Below, piece by piece: positions 1 through 11,906 of a DNA stretch of 64,000 nt (the first letter of the stretch is position 1; each line of letters begins with the position of its first letter). The notes below the pieces were generated by a model. That model ran no database searches, was not told the DNA's origin, and saw nothing but the letters and a program-made list of their open reading frames with translations. A program made the position numbers and the translations under genes. Source of the stretch: Lineus longissimus (Eukaryota; Nemertea; Pilidiophora; Heteronemertea; Lineidae); assembly GCF_910592395.1 (NCBI RefSeq), contig NC_088308.1:5084001-5148000 (forward strand), given 5' to 3'.

Positions 1-135
1 AGCCATCATTCTTCATGTGCAAACGAAGCTCCAATGAGGTGAGGATGATTAAGGCCGGAATAAAAAGATTATCACTTGCTTTTTTAAAGATTCTGATTTT
101 CAGACATGTGCAAGTCCATGTTGGGAAATTTTGTA

Positions 136-315
136 ATGAGCTACATTTTACAAGACAACCAGCAATTGCTCTTCAGAGAAACGAGTGAAATGAAACTGGC
201 TGGCTTGGACAGTGTGGGAATTTCAATGAGCTACATTTTACAAGACAGCCAGAAAGTGCTCTCCAGAGAAACCAATAAAGTGAAATTGGCTGGCTTGGAC
301 AGCGTGGGAATTTCT
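136..315 (+). repeat. 90-bp tandem duplication, two copies, frame-preserving
   Basis: Two adjacent 90-bp units, each starting with ATGAGCTACATTTTACAAGA, differ at only a few bases. Ninety is a multiple of three, so an 88-codon plus-strand frame (106-372) reads through both and repeats a 30-residue segment beginning MSYILQD and ending LAGLDSVGIS. A splice-acceptor-like TTCTGATTTTCAG lies just upstream (ends near 103). I do not recognise the peptide. It may be a spliced exon or a simple non-coding duplication. Confidence 0.7.
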
Positions 316-1180
316 CATTATCATTGTTATCCACCGTTACTTATTGCACTCCTGATTGGGTTTAGGAGATAATAACCAGATCTATCTTACTTTTCCAAAT
401 GACACCTCAATTATTTCAGAGACAATTAGAACAAATGGATATCATTAGCGTGAAGTTAAATCAGGAGTATGATATCCGAACATCAACCAACATGAGTAGT
501 GAGCCTTTGAAATCTCAAGCCTTAGACTAAACTTTATATCTGTACAAAAACAAATTGTTCTCACTAAAGTATAGAATCTAGATTAAAAGGAAATGCACCA
601 AGTAGATTTAGAATCGATTTTCAAAATTAGTGTAGGTGGGTTGGGTAGCATGCTTTATACATGGAAGAATATGCACTTTTACAGCAATTTGGTAATGTCT
701 AGTTTATACTGAGCTAACACTTGAGTCTTGGCTGCATAAGTGGTGTCTGTGAATGAGGAAGACTAGCACAACAGATTGTAGACTGCACACATTATCGATC
801 CATTGCGTTGGCTCCAGACAGACATCGAGACTGAGATCAAACTCTCCCTCTACATGGTCCTCAACCTACATGAATGTATTTATAACATGAAATACAATGT
901 ACCCATAAAATCAATGAACTCTGCAACAGACAATGCAATCAGATATCAATTTCAATGCATAAACCGGTAGACTGGTGAGGATTCACTGTTGAAATTGGCA
1001 CCCGACTACCAAGTCATATACTTCGAAGCCAGAATCATGTACATATGGCCATCTTATTTATTAATGTACGAATGGAAACTCACTGTTTTCAAACAAATGG
1101 ATAACACTATAACAACAACAGTCTGCTAGTGCAAAGACTGGACAATTTATTTTATCAATTGATCCTGTTTCAAAAACAGT

Positions 1181-1240
1181 GGCACCTTACCGCTAGAGCT
1201 ATGAAAAAGGGGCACGTTACCGCTAGAGCTATGAAGTTAG
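1181..1240. repeat. 30-bp tandem duplication
   Basis: Two copies of a unit reading GGCAC[C/G]TTACCGCTAGAGCT stand 30 bp apart (starting 1181 and 1211). Confidence 0.7.
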
Positions 1241-2653
1241 AACAAGGAATGAACAAGTTCCTTCAAATATCAAATTCTGATCATTACGGACAAACCCATC
1301 TTTGAAAATGAAAACTCACGCAATGTTCTCACTTGCGGCAATGACCATTGCTACAGTTGTTCAGTTGGTTCTCTGGTTCATCCATGCCACAACAAAGTGA
1401 TACGGACAAGACTAGCATGTGTCAACCCCACATCACAAACCATGCTCAAAGTAGTGAGCTCAGACACCACCATTCTCCAAACTAGATTACCATGGAAACT
1501 AAGTGAGATTTTTTTTGCTGGTTAGGTATTATCATCACATGTCAGAGGGGAAATACAGCAAGTGTAATAGGTTTGGGGAATATGTTTGGAAAACCAATAT
1601 TGGTTCTCTCAGTGCTCGAGGGAGACCAATACTGAGCAGCGACTAACATTCTCCCTCTTGAAAAATGCTGTCCTGACTATCCTGGCCTGGTCAGTACATA
1701 CTATACACACATGTACATGTAGCTATGGAAGTGATTGGCAGAAACCCCGATGGTTTCTGGTTGGCTATCTCAAACATCATAAGGGAGGAGGAAGAGTCTT
1801 TCTTTTATCACTGTCCTTGTCACCCTTTTGACAGTCATCAATGCAATCTATACTATCAGGTCTACATGTACATGGACATGTACTTCCATGATCCAACAGG
1901 TTCTTTGAACAGCCTACCTACATGTAGCACATGAAAACAAAGCAAGGAATGTAAGTTCAGGACCTCTCTTTAACCAACTTTTTGTCTACAATAATATAAT
2001 GACCTTGATACAAGAAAGTATAAACAGAAGTCAATGCTTGAATTAAAATTGAAAGCCTACTCACCCACAGTGCCTGTAGGTTCGTATGGCACAGCAAGCA
2101 CTGTGAAAAAAAGGACACTTGCCAGTTTTGAGAAGAACGGCACACTACTTCAAATGGAAATACAAAATTAATATATGCAAAAGAGCTGCCTTTGTGAAGG
2201 AAGGCATTTCATAACAATATTTTTTCAGGGGACCAAGGGAAAAAAAGTAAAATAAAGTAAAGTAAAAAGGGAAGGCACAAAGGCAGCCTCTGTCACCTCC
2301 ATGACACACACACATACATGATGATTGGTGTACATGTGCATACAATATTATTGTGCTATCAGGCATTTAACTGTAGACACACATGGTGACAGTATAGGAA
2401 GTCTGCCAGATCACTGTCTATTTTTGGTAGGCATTTGTATGTCTTATTGTCTGCACTGAATAGGCCAAGTATTGTGTACTACACCACGTGCAATGGTTAT
2501 GTACTTATGACCATGTCTAGAAATGTTCCAAAATACCAAGAGGATATAATTCCTCCTGTCATATTTTAGGGGATTTGAATCAAAATACTGGAAGAGCGCA
2601 TATCCCCCAGCATTGGCAGGAGATGTCCATCTGTTGATCTGTAAAAAGGATAC

Positions 2654-3417
2654 ACTTTGACAGCACCAGACTTGGTTCCAAGAGCTAGCAGTTTAAGCTT
2701 GGGGTCATGTGCTACTGCGGATGGCTTGTGAGGAAAACCATGCTCCACGCACTGAAATATAGAATGATATATTATTCAATTAATATTGGTGCGACAAATA
2801 TTTGTAAGTCTGCCATTGCATGGGATGGGTCACTTAAAGTTTTTCTAAAAAGCCTGTAAAATACCATTACGGGTACAGGGTTAATAGGGAACCGGTACTG
2901 CTCTATTTCTAGGCCCTCGGGCTAGGTTGAGATAGTACTAGTAGGCCTCAGAGTCCGAGCACAACTGTTCAACAAAGAAAGAAAGAACATCAAGGCAAAT
3001 ATTGCTCCAAAAGCCAAAAAATATCAAAATGACAAGTCAAAAGAGGCAACCAAGTCAAATAACCATCGAGATTGACCAGTGATTGAGTCATTGTGTATTC
3101 TATTGTCTTGAAGTCAGACACATTCGCCTAATACACATAAAACCCCGGACAGAGTCAGAATACACATCGGGCCAGACTGCACCCGCACACAAAGCGGATA
3201 CAATGTATACAGATAACGCGCTGTTGCACCATGCACGGAGACCGGCGACTGTCACTCGTCACGCCCAGCGCAGCGGCACTGTGATCACTGATCTTACCTT
3301 CTGAAAGTTCAGCAAATCGTGTGCTAATTTAGCCTTTCTGGAGCTATCCTTATGAATCCCAAATCGCCGTTGAACCTTTTTCACAAATCCACTCATTCTG
3401 GCGGTATTCCTTAGTCC
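2654..3417 (-). CDS. LLGL: Lethal giant larvae (Lgl/LLGL) homologue, N-terminal exons (partial)
   Basis: Lgl proteins are cytoskeletal WD40-repeat scaffolds that bind aPKC/Par6 and act in cell polarity and basolateral membrane traffic. Two minus-strand exons are visible. The first spans 3417-3298; its start codon is at 3396-3394, after the acceptor TTCTCTACAG, and it encodes 33 residues ending LLNFQK before GTAAGA. The second starts at 2751 after ATATTTCAG in phase 0 and reads [20 protein letters not shown], then [13 protein letters not shown]. This closely matches the conserved start of the first beta-propeller in Lgl (HGFP-x-KPSA, then GT-x-SGA-x-K). The donor near 2653 (GTATCC) is weak, so the right end of exon 2 is uncertain. 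Later exons are presumably beyond the left edge. The acceptor before the ATG implies at least one non-coding upstream exon. Tomosyn is a related alternative, but the HGFPHKPSA wording favours Lgl. Confidence 0.8.
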
Positions 3418-4519
3418 CTGTAGAGAAGAAATAAACCAGTTGCAGAGTGCAGGAAGAGGGGTTAATCCAGCTTCACCAGGCTCGAACAAAGGTAGAGAGC
3501 CGGCTAGAATGAAGTAGAATAAAGCCGGGTTATCGTTGAAAGTACGCACTGAATTACATGAAATTTGACCTCAAAATGATCTTGGGACTATACCTGATGT
3601 ACACTCCAAGTGGTATCCGACAGGGGTTAAAATTAGGTGTGTGAAGGGGCGTTGGAACTGACCTACTCCAACCCGAATTCGAATACGCGCCAAATACACA
3701 ACCTCAAGAACAAATGCTTGAAAGGACACATCACTCACACCCAGCGTCGTTATCCTTCCGCGGAGCTCTCGCATGTAATAATCAAATTTTTACTCGAGTA
3801 TAAAATGACAATATTTTCAAATCCATTTATGAATAGTATCCTTGTGTATTCACAGAATACAATAGAGTCACTTTTACTCAGTAAATCATTTCCCCGTTGT
3901 GATAGTTTTTAAGCACTATTTTGTCTGGCGCAACCGCTTCGCTGCATTAAAAGTTTGTAATCCTCCACGCCCGAATCTTGATAAACGGCAGTCATAATTT
4001 GACATCTCGTGATGCTATCGTGGGTTATCACCTAAGGCGTGGCAGTGTCCTCAAAGAGTGTTAATTCAAATGATTGAGACATTTTGAAGGATCCCGTAGC
4101 AGTCAACAATGTCCCCGACCCCCCCCCGGGCCCCCCCTGGAAAAGATGTCTTGCCCTAGGTATAATGTTGTATATAGAGACCATGGCCGTCAATAGCCCC
4201 ACCTGAGAGATTAAAAGCGCATAATGGAATTCGTGTTTCTCGGGCATACATTACAAAATATTTATCCTTTGACATTTCAAACTGCACCGGTGTGGCAGTC
4301 GAAAATAAACCCTCTAGAAAATGTGTCCCACCTTGTATTCTGACGGACAGTATTTGGTTCTATTGAAGACAATACCTCTTAGGCCCGTATTAAAAGGGCA
4401 TAGTAGATTTCTTTGTTCCCCGAACATTATTACTACCAGAGGACCTTTCAACATTTTTACACCGGCATCTGTTGCGACATCTGGCTGGCAGAAGGCTAAA
4501 ACAGTGTTAGCCGTGCCCG

Positions 4520-4541
4520 CCCCCCCCCCCCCCCCCCCCCC
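4520..4541. repeat. Poly-C tract, 22 bases
   Basis: Uninterrupted run of about 22 C residues. Such tracts are prone to length error in assembly. Confidence 0.9.
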
Positions 4542-5202
4542 ATTCTATCCCCGTCTCCACAAATCTGCTAAACACGATGCCCGGGCCCGCTTGCTAAACT
4601 TCCAGGCCAACCTGCTACTCTTCAAAAGAGCCCACTGAGCTGAAATTTGAATTCAACAATCCCGCGGCGAAAATATTGCCTATACTGTAAAATCGAGCAG
4701 GAGCCTTCCCAAATTCCTAGACGGTTTCACCTGACCGCGACAGCTTACCTTCCGTGTGTCCAACTGGCAGTTAAATAGAAGATTGATCCACGTGTTATAT
4801 ACCAGGCCTTTTTGCCCCTAGAGCATCATAAACTACACTAAGTAAAAATATGCCTTTCAGACTATGTATAAAATATGCTTCCAGCCTTGCTGCTATTGCT
4901 CAAGAATGAAAGAAAAATCCCGGATGCGGCTCAAAACAATGAAAATTTCAATCTGCTACCTGCGTCCACAGGTGACTCAGGATGAGGCCATGACTAATCG
5001 TCCCGGAGACGCGATGACAAAGAGATCGATTATCAATCAAGCCTCGATAATACAATGCTATAAGGGTTGCCGTATATATATATCGCCACAAATATGAATC
5101 ACACACAAAACATGGTTTGGCATACTGCCTGACTAACATTGTTTTAGGGATATAGAAAGTTATGTTTTTTATAGATTTTTTATAACCCACGTGCGATCGG
5201 TC

Positions 5203-5338
5203 ATTAAGGAGTTTTCGCAAAGCCCCCGAAACGTCCACGTTTACACCTATCGCATTTGTTCGACTTCGTTATCAGGAGGTCAAACAATGAGATAGGCGTT
5301 CGCATTGGCGTTTCGGGGATTTACGAAAACTCCCTAAT
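5203..5338. mobile_element. Palindromic foldback element (MITE-like)
   Basis: The left arm begins ATTAAGGAGTTTTCGCAAAG. The right arm ends with its imperfect complement (ATTTACGAAAACTCCCTAAT). Pairing continues inward through CCCGAAACG/CGTTTCGGGG and CCTATCGC/GAGATAGG, so most of the 136 bp can fold on itself. This is typical of short non-autonomous inverted-repeat DNA transposons. No coding capacity. Confidence 0.6.
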
Positions 5339-8300
5339 ATCCAATCGCGAAACGCTGAAGGGGTCCTAGCAAGCAAACTAAGTCAATGTATTAACCAGTT
5401 TGACTTCTGTAGTTTTGCCGCCTTTGCAGCCTTCGGTGACCCAATTCTCATTGACAAGGCCAGCTTTCACGCCCGCCACACCAACAACCAATGAATCGGA
5501 GCCGAGTTCCCAAAATTCAGCAGCATGGCTTGGCCAATAGTCACATCGTTCCAATTACTGCTGTTGCAAGTCACTAGTTGCTTCATGTGCATCATTTGGA
5601 AATAGAGGAAAGGGCCGTCCGGCCGGCGTCAATGCCTGATTCCACCCTGGAGTTTTTTCGAGGCTGTGCAGCCCCCGCCCCCCGAGCGCGCCGGAACTGC
5701 GGTTGATTCTCCCCGTCCTGGGCACCGGCAACGACCTGTGGTTACCTTCAGTTATCTTCATCTTTTGTTCGTGTCCTCATCTCCGACAGGGGTCCACATT
5801 CCATGAATACTTGTTTTGTGCAATTCAAAGACTTGGTGAAATCACCACTAATTGTTGTTGCTGTGCTACATCAGTGCTATATCATTTCCCCCCAGATTTT
5901 CCCATCATTATATTGTATGTATATGTAGCAAATTGCGTTTACTCTGCTGTTGGAGAAGACTTCTCACGATTCTCAATTGGCACGATATTGAGACAAGCTG
6001 GCGTCCTGCAAAGCAGATAAGTTTCATGCATGACCGCCTTATCACATTTTTTTGCGCACGGGGACCAGGGACACTCCGGGCGCATGCAATGGACTCCCCG
6101 GGTAGCCAGAGTAGGCATGGTGTCCTGATGACCACACCTACTTACATGCATATATGCAGATCAATATCCGCCAAGCATCCTTTCAACTGGATGTGACATT
6201 ACTATATAGCTCCAGCAGCCACGGTAACGACTTCGTTGATTTACGAGGAAAGGAATAAGAGGCCATCTGAGAGCAATTCTATTATTTCTCTCACCAGCCT
6301 TCAAAAACATGTTAATGCCTCGGTTCATCCTGAGCTGAAAACGACACTGAAGAGCGGCCGCAAGCAATATATTGCCTGCAGCCGATCGGAAAATTAGATT
6401 TCTCTTAATTGGCCGTTTGCTGGTGGCGAGGTGATTGTGTAAATATATTGGGATAGGAAAGGTCGGTGATAAGGTGTCATTGGGTGATAAGAGCCGGTCA
6501 GATCAAGCCAGGAAGGGTCCGTACACCAGTGATGTTTCAGGCCCGCTCATATCGATCTGACGACACAAGTCATGGTTAACCATCCTGACCTCAAAACGGA
6601 ACCAATAACCTTTCTCAGGCTTTTTTTGCAGGCGGTTCAGACTGAAGAATGCTTTCCAATTCCCCAGTAAATCGTATCCAGAAAGTTGTCACAACCACTG
6701 AGACCACTGAGACGAAAGACATTACCCGGGGACATTACACGTGTTGGCTCCCAGCGGGTACATCAGCACTCTCCATGCAGAAGCTAATATATTCATTAGG
6801 GTCATATATCAACATTTAGGCTAATCATTTTAATGGTTTCATCATAGAAAAATTGCTGTCATTACACCGCCATTATTGGTTGATGAGGTCAGGGATTGGG
6901 TCGTCTGCGTCGGCGGAAGTGTCCGCACTCCATGCACTCGGGTCGAATTCATGGGCCATTTATTAAACATCATATATCTGTTTATTCTGCGATAAAGGTG
7001 TTTATGACCAGCTAATATTGATGCTATCTATTTGTAACTGAAACTGGCCTTCTCAGCAGTGCCATTGTCATGATTGTGGATTGATGACCCGGCCGGGCTT
7101 GAGGACCTTGGACTCCAGGAGTCAATTTGACGAAGAAAGTAGTCCGGGTTCCCGTGGGTAATATTATTCTAGCTCCTCAATTGTGTTTGTGATGATTGAA
7201 ACTGACAACGTTTTGTTTTACAAAGAACTTTGTGGCGTATCAGGTTGAGAACACGCTTTCATAACTTCATGAATTCTAGCTAGGTTTCGGTTTATCGGCG
7301 AATCATACTTTGACTTGCGGAATGCATTGGTATGGCAATGGTATCCAAAATCGCTGTGTTCAATGCAATGAATCATTAATACAATTAGATAATATTATAA
7401 CAATCATCATTGTGTTTGCAATAAAAATTATTTCGCAAATGTTTTTGTGAATAATTGATTAATATATATAATCCATGCGGCATCAACCAAATTTGATGCC
7501 TACTTTGTGTCCAATAATAACTGACTTATACTCCACTAATGTAAACGCCTTGTTCTGAATCCCCATCCGGCCCCCTCTGCATTCGTGCAATGAACATGAT
7601 TGATCAAAATGAATAAACAGAGCAATATCGATGAATTATAGATGCCCCGCCAATTGACAAATTTGGCACCATTGTGAATTGGTGGTTTAGCAATAATGTA
7701 TTATTCAATGTACATGTATTACGTGACTTGCCCGTGGGACCGGACAGGGTGTGATTGGAATCAGGCTCTGAATCCCTTTGTCCAGGTTGGTGTTCCAACG
7801 CGTAAGATTCAGTGCCTATTACGAAACGGTAAACCATCAACTGCGGTAATACTAAAAACAAGCACTGTGAACAAACGTACGATGTAAGTCCATGTATTGT
7901 TCACGTCATGTCATGTCATGTCGTAGCCCATTGAAGTAGGGTCCGGTGAAGTAGGCTCTGGACCGCTATGCTATACATCTTGCATGGAGGGACGGGCCAG
8001 GCTGGTCTATAGCCTAGTCATGTGGACGCCTTTCGCTATTTTACCAATAACCTCAGCTTAATCTCCCACTGCCACCAGGTCACTGCCACCAGTTCGAGAA
8101 TAAAAACGCCATTTCCAATAAGTAATCAATGCTGTCTTCCGATCAATGATTTGTGGAACCAGACAAGCAGGCACGGGCAATGCAGCTATATTGACATGCT
8201 ATTAATCATGAAAGTGATGATACAGTGGCATGAATATAATCACGGTCGAGCCAACTTCTGTTGCGCTGCTGTTGAGCTCGCCAAACTGGATGTGCCTGTC

Positions 8301-8383
8301 CACCCGACGTTCGAGGACAAAGACACAATCTTATCGCGTCAGAAGGGGGGTGTTTGTCGACGAAGATGTTACCCCATCTGGGT

Positions 8384-8419
8384 ACACTCCGGACGCAGTA
8401 GACCGGCCTCGCCCCTCCC
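8384..8419. repeat. Dispersed repeat A, copy 1
   Basis: About 36 bp (ACACTCCGGACGCAGT, then GACCGGCCTCG) recurs at 16658-16693 with only a few differences. Family unknown. Confidence 0.6.
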
Positions 8420-8830
8420 CTACATTCCGGGGCCCGAACATATAGAAAATAGGAGTACATGTACTTCATAGGATTGGCAGTACTTCTGGGTGGTCAGCGT
8501 GAGTGACCAATATTGACCTGCCGCCCTCCTGTCAAGTGTCAATAAAGATGTCTCGTTGTCCCTTTTTACACCTCCGCCCATACCACCAACCATGAAGGCG
8601 TATATCACATGCGGACACGGCACCCGTCACCACAATATCCAGACTTGTATTATCGACTGGATTATGCAATTACCTCCGCTTCTAAATGAATCTGTTTGCG
8701 AGCGATTTTCATTGCCGCAATCTGCGATTATTATCGCTGCTCTCGTCTGTCTGCAGGTCTGATCCGGCCTCGCTGGGTTTGGTATTGATCACTGGTCGGT
8801 GCGATCACCAATCACCAATTCGCCGCACCT

Positions 8831-8900
8831 GCAATGGCCACCGCAAACGAGCATTTTTTGTGGCATGCGATCATGATTGCAGGTCGCAGCGACAAAAATC
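8831..8900. repeat. Dispersed repeat B, copy 1
   Basis: About 70 bp containing GCATGCGATCATGATTG recurs at 41706-41773 inside the ACSL gene, at roughly 80 percent identity by eye. Confidence 0.65.
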
Positions 8901-9421
8901 TAACGTTAGTGGTGCTCTTCACTCAGACATTACAGGTGGAGCTATAGATCGAAAAATATATCCTCCGTGAATCAATACCACCCTTGGGTACACCGACACG
9001 CACAATAACTGGTAACCCTGGTAACCGATGGGGCAACAGAGCCGGTCTGTCTAGGTCAGGTTAGGGCAAATCATTCAGGATAGGAGGAAAGGTCGATCTG
9101 GTGAGAGAGAAAAATGCCATAAAGGTTTATATCTGGAATTATAGATTTTCCGTGCATTCATGTAGTTACAGAGTTGAATGACCACAAATTGGGTTGACTC
9201 GATCTTGGGAATATACATGTACATGGGAACAAACACAGCTACCTGCTGCGCAGGAATCATATAACATTGTATTCGTAGTCCCTGCTATCTTTAATAACTG
9301 CTGATATGTTATTTGACGTTAATCGATCAAAATTTCAATTGAACTCCCCAAGTTCATCAAAGAAATAGGTGGCAAAAATCTGCATTCATCACAGAAAATA
9401 CAAAAAAATAGAAAAATTAAA

Positions 9422-9428
9422 CGTCCCT

Positions 9429-9489
<61 letters not shown>

Positions 9490-9495
9490 AGAGAC
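9422..9495 (-). tRNA. tRNA-Asn (GTT)
   Basis: A 74-nt minus-strand tRNA starting GTCTCTGTGGCGCAATCGG and ending CCAGGGACG. The acceptor stem GTCTCTG pairs with CAGGGAC, the anticodon loop reads CTGTTAACC (anticodon GTT), and the T arm is GTTCAAGC. It matches animal cytosolic tRNA-Asn and is identical to the copy at 10287-10360. A T-rich pol III terminator (TTTAATTTTTC in sense) follows. No intron. Confidence 0.97.
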
Positions 9496-10286
9496 AGCTT
9501 GACAAATACATTTGTACTTCTACTTTTGACCAAAACGAGTCCTAACACAATTACCAGTAATCTGCAATATTAGGTAATAACGGATAATTAAAGACGTATT
9601 TTAATGTCACAATCATATTGAGCGCGTAATTTGATTCGGCCCACAATATTATTGCATATTATTGTTTGTGATAATTTGGCCTAAACAGCATATAAATCAG
9701 GACCGTTTCCTCATTACGGTATACTGGTCAGAAGTAACCGGATCTTCATCGAACGCAGCGATCTCATACGTGCAGAAACTAACATTGCACTTGTAGCCGC
9801 ATAGCTCAGCGCAAATGTTGATCAAAAGCCAATACTGTGTATACTGTACTTCCCCTACTTAGGTATACTCTTAGTTCAAAAACGACAGTTCACCTTTAAT
9901 TAATTACTCATGTGATCTTCCCAAATGGACATTGGATGCGCATAATTAAGCTTTCTACTTTTTAAAAGTTAGCCAACATAATTATCACCATATAGAGCTG
10001 TGTCCAAGTATGCATGTGACTTTCCCATCTGTCTGGCCCAAACGCCTAGTGAATCATGATTGGCTGTCACAATGGTGTCAATGATGATACTCAATTAATA
10101 CTGGTATTAACTAGTTTGTGCCAGTATCGGAACGATCCTGTGAACGGTCGCAATCGTGAAAATCCCCCCCCCCCCCCCCCCACACACACACACATACACG
10201 CATGACACAACAAAAGTGATCTCATCACGGTGTTAAAGTTTGAACTGTCTTTCAAAGGCTGACTAATACCGCATTGAATACCGTCT
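9496..10286. other. Spacer between divergent tRNA-Asn genes
   Basis: A 791-bp non-coding spacer, AT-rich, with an 18-C run followed by an (AC)n tract at 10164-10195. No gene seen. Confidence 0.6.
10164..10195. repeat. Poly-C (18) plus (AC)n microsatellite
   Basis: A run of 18 C residues is followed directly by a short AC dinucleotide tract. Confidence 0.9.
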
Positions 10287-10292
10287 GTCTCT

Positions 10293-10353
<61 letters not shown>

Positions 10354-10360
10354 AGGGACG
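10287..10360 (+). tRNA. tRNA-Asn (GTT)
   Basis: A 74-nt plus-strand tRNA with anticodon GTT, identical base for base to the minus-strand copy at 9422-9495. Internal A and B boxes are intact (GGCGCAATCGG and GGTTCAAGCC), and a TTTT terminator begins 6 nt after the end. The two genes form a divergent pair. Confidence 0.97.
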
Positions 10361-11906
10361 AATACACTTTTATCACATCAATTTTTTTTCACCGATATTA
10401 AAAAATACCACTCCCTTGTTTTGTTGTCAACGAAATCTGCTTTTATACTTGTAGGTATGTGAGAGGTGGTTTCGGTTTCGGTTTCATAAGAATTTCTTGC
10501 CGAGCTTTTGGTGATAGGAGAAAACACAAAACTGCCAAGTGTAGTAAATGTTCCGTGTCAGCCTCATCATTATACTAGCAACATGTTGTGGCATCATAAC
10601 ACTGGCTAACACTCTCATGCAGTGGCTATTTTTGGTAAAATATACCCAATCATGGTATAATGGGACGATTAGTGCTTGTTTATGTCGTTGACTGATGATA
10701 ATTGGGTCCGTAGTTCGTCCGTCGAGATAGGCAGTTTATGGATTCTGGATCGATGTGCACACGTGATAGGTGCGGGGATACGGGGGTGGCTAATCAGCTG
10801 TGATAGATTGACAAATTGGTTATGTACTTATTCATAAATGTCACCAGTTTCTCTAAAAAACAAACACACAAAACCCCCGAATAAAAGCATTACAGACCGT
10901 GCCATGAAATACATGTACTGTACCGTCGGGGAGAAGCCATCCTTTCAGAACGACACGTATGCTACGTTTCGTCACGAATATTTGTAGTTTGAGACTATAC
11001 ATGTATTCTAGAATTATGCATTTTAACTCATTTTTATTTTAGCCCGGTTACCCACTGGACACTATTCCAGGAGGACATCTTTGACTGCTACACCTTGTTG
11101 TATTTCTTTCTCTGGATACTGAATAGACGGCCTTGTGAGGACGGATCTATGATATGAAGGAAGGGAGACGATAGACCAGCCCTGGGCCGTCCCGCTTTCT
11201 ACAGCGAAGCGGATCGAAGCCTATTTTAAGGTTACAGAGACGATCAGGCCGATCCAGCTGCGTCCCGAATGTAGGGTTGAGACGATATCGACTATGGTTG
11301 TGATGGCAACACAAGAATGACAACGTAGACCCTGTCTGGCCACGTTCCCGATGATGTGACTGATGTCGTCGCCTGTAAGAGAAAAGGATCATTCAATTTA
11401 AATGTGTCAGGAAAGTTTACGACGAATTGATGTCTCAATGATAACAATAATACTTGTACATCAATATCAATGATGAAGCGGGGGTACGGCAGCCGAACAG
11501 CCGAAATACCGGATACGGAAATAACGTTACTTTTTCAAACAGCCCGCCAAAAAACAAAAGGCAATCGTCAAGATCAGTAGCGCCTTCCCGGGATAGAAAG
11601 TTGTACCACTAAACCTAATTGGAAGAGTTCATTAATTTATTAGGGTAGTATGATGAGATTCCCAATGAATTATCCCGTCGTGTTGTATTTCAATGAGTTA
11701 AAAAAAACGTCCATGCATATTTTTGAAAATATAAAAGCACTTACTCTCCTAATGCCCTCGATTTTAATCTAAACATATACCATCATTTAAGTTCTGCATT
11801 GGGTGGAGCATAAGCTATCGCCTCTCTGGCTTAGTGAAATCGTCTAGACTTGAGTCAGCGACATTTTGTTGCGGTTTCCGAATATTTACATTCAATTTTA
11901 CCCAAA
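10361..11906. other. Intergenic, no gene supported
   Basis: No recognisable coding sequence. A minus-strand open stretch at about 11370-11215 follows an acceptor-like TTTTCTCTTACAG, but no partner exon or family could be identified. Confidence 0.4.

Larger units (their letters stand above)
1..2560. other. Left flank / probable Lgl intron, no gene recognised
   Basis: No exon can be supported here on either strand. If the minus-strand Lgl gene continues to the left, this is its next intron. It holds a 90-bp tandem duplication (136-315) and a 30-bp duplication (1181-1240). The remaining short open frames look like chance. Confidence 0.5.
3418..9421. other. Non-coding stretch upstream of the Lgl exons
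   Basis: No gene recognised. This is probably 5' untranslated or intronic sequence and promoter of the minus-strand Lgl gene, then intergenic DNA. A GC-rich patch at about 5600-5710, with CCAAT-like words nearby (5490-5540), could be promoter sequence. Contents include a palindromic element (5203-5338), a 22-C run (4520-4541) and copies of two dispersed repeats (8384-8419 and 8831-8900). Open frames up to 149 codons (8022-8471) show no recognisable domain. Confidence 0.5.

Noticed and set aside
3397-3549. N-terminal extension of the Lgl frame beyond the chosen start
   Set aside because: A strong polypyrimidine tract and acceptor (TTCTTCTCTACAG) lie inside it, so it is intron and 5' UTR, not coding.
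8022-8471. 149-codon plus-strand frame
   Set aside because: No domain, mixed composition, contains dispersed repeat A; likely chance.
11215-11380. Minus-strand stretch after an acceptor-like TTTTCTCTTACAG
   Set aside because: Could be a terminal exon, but no family similarity and no upstream exon was found.
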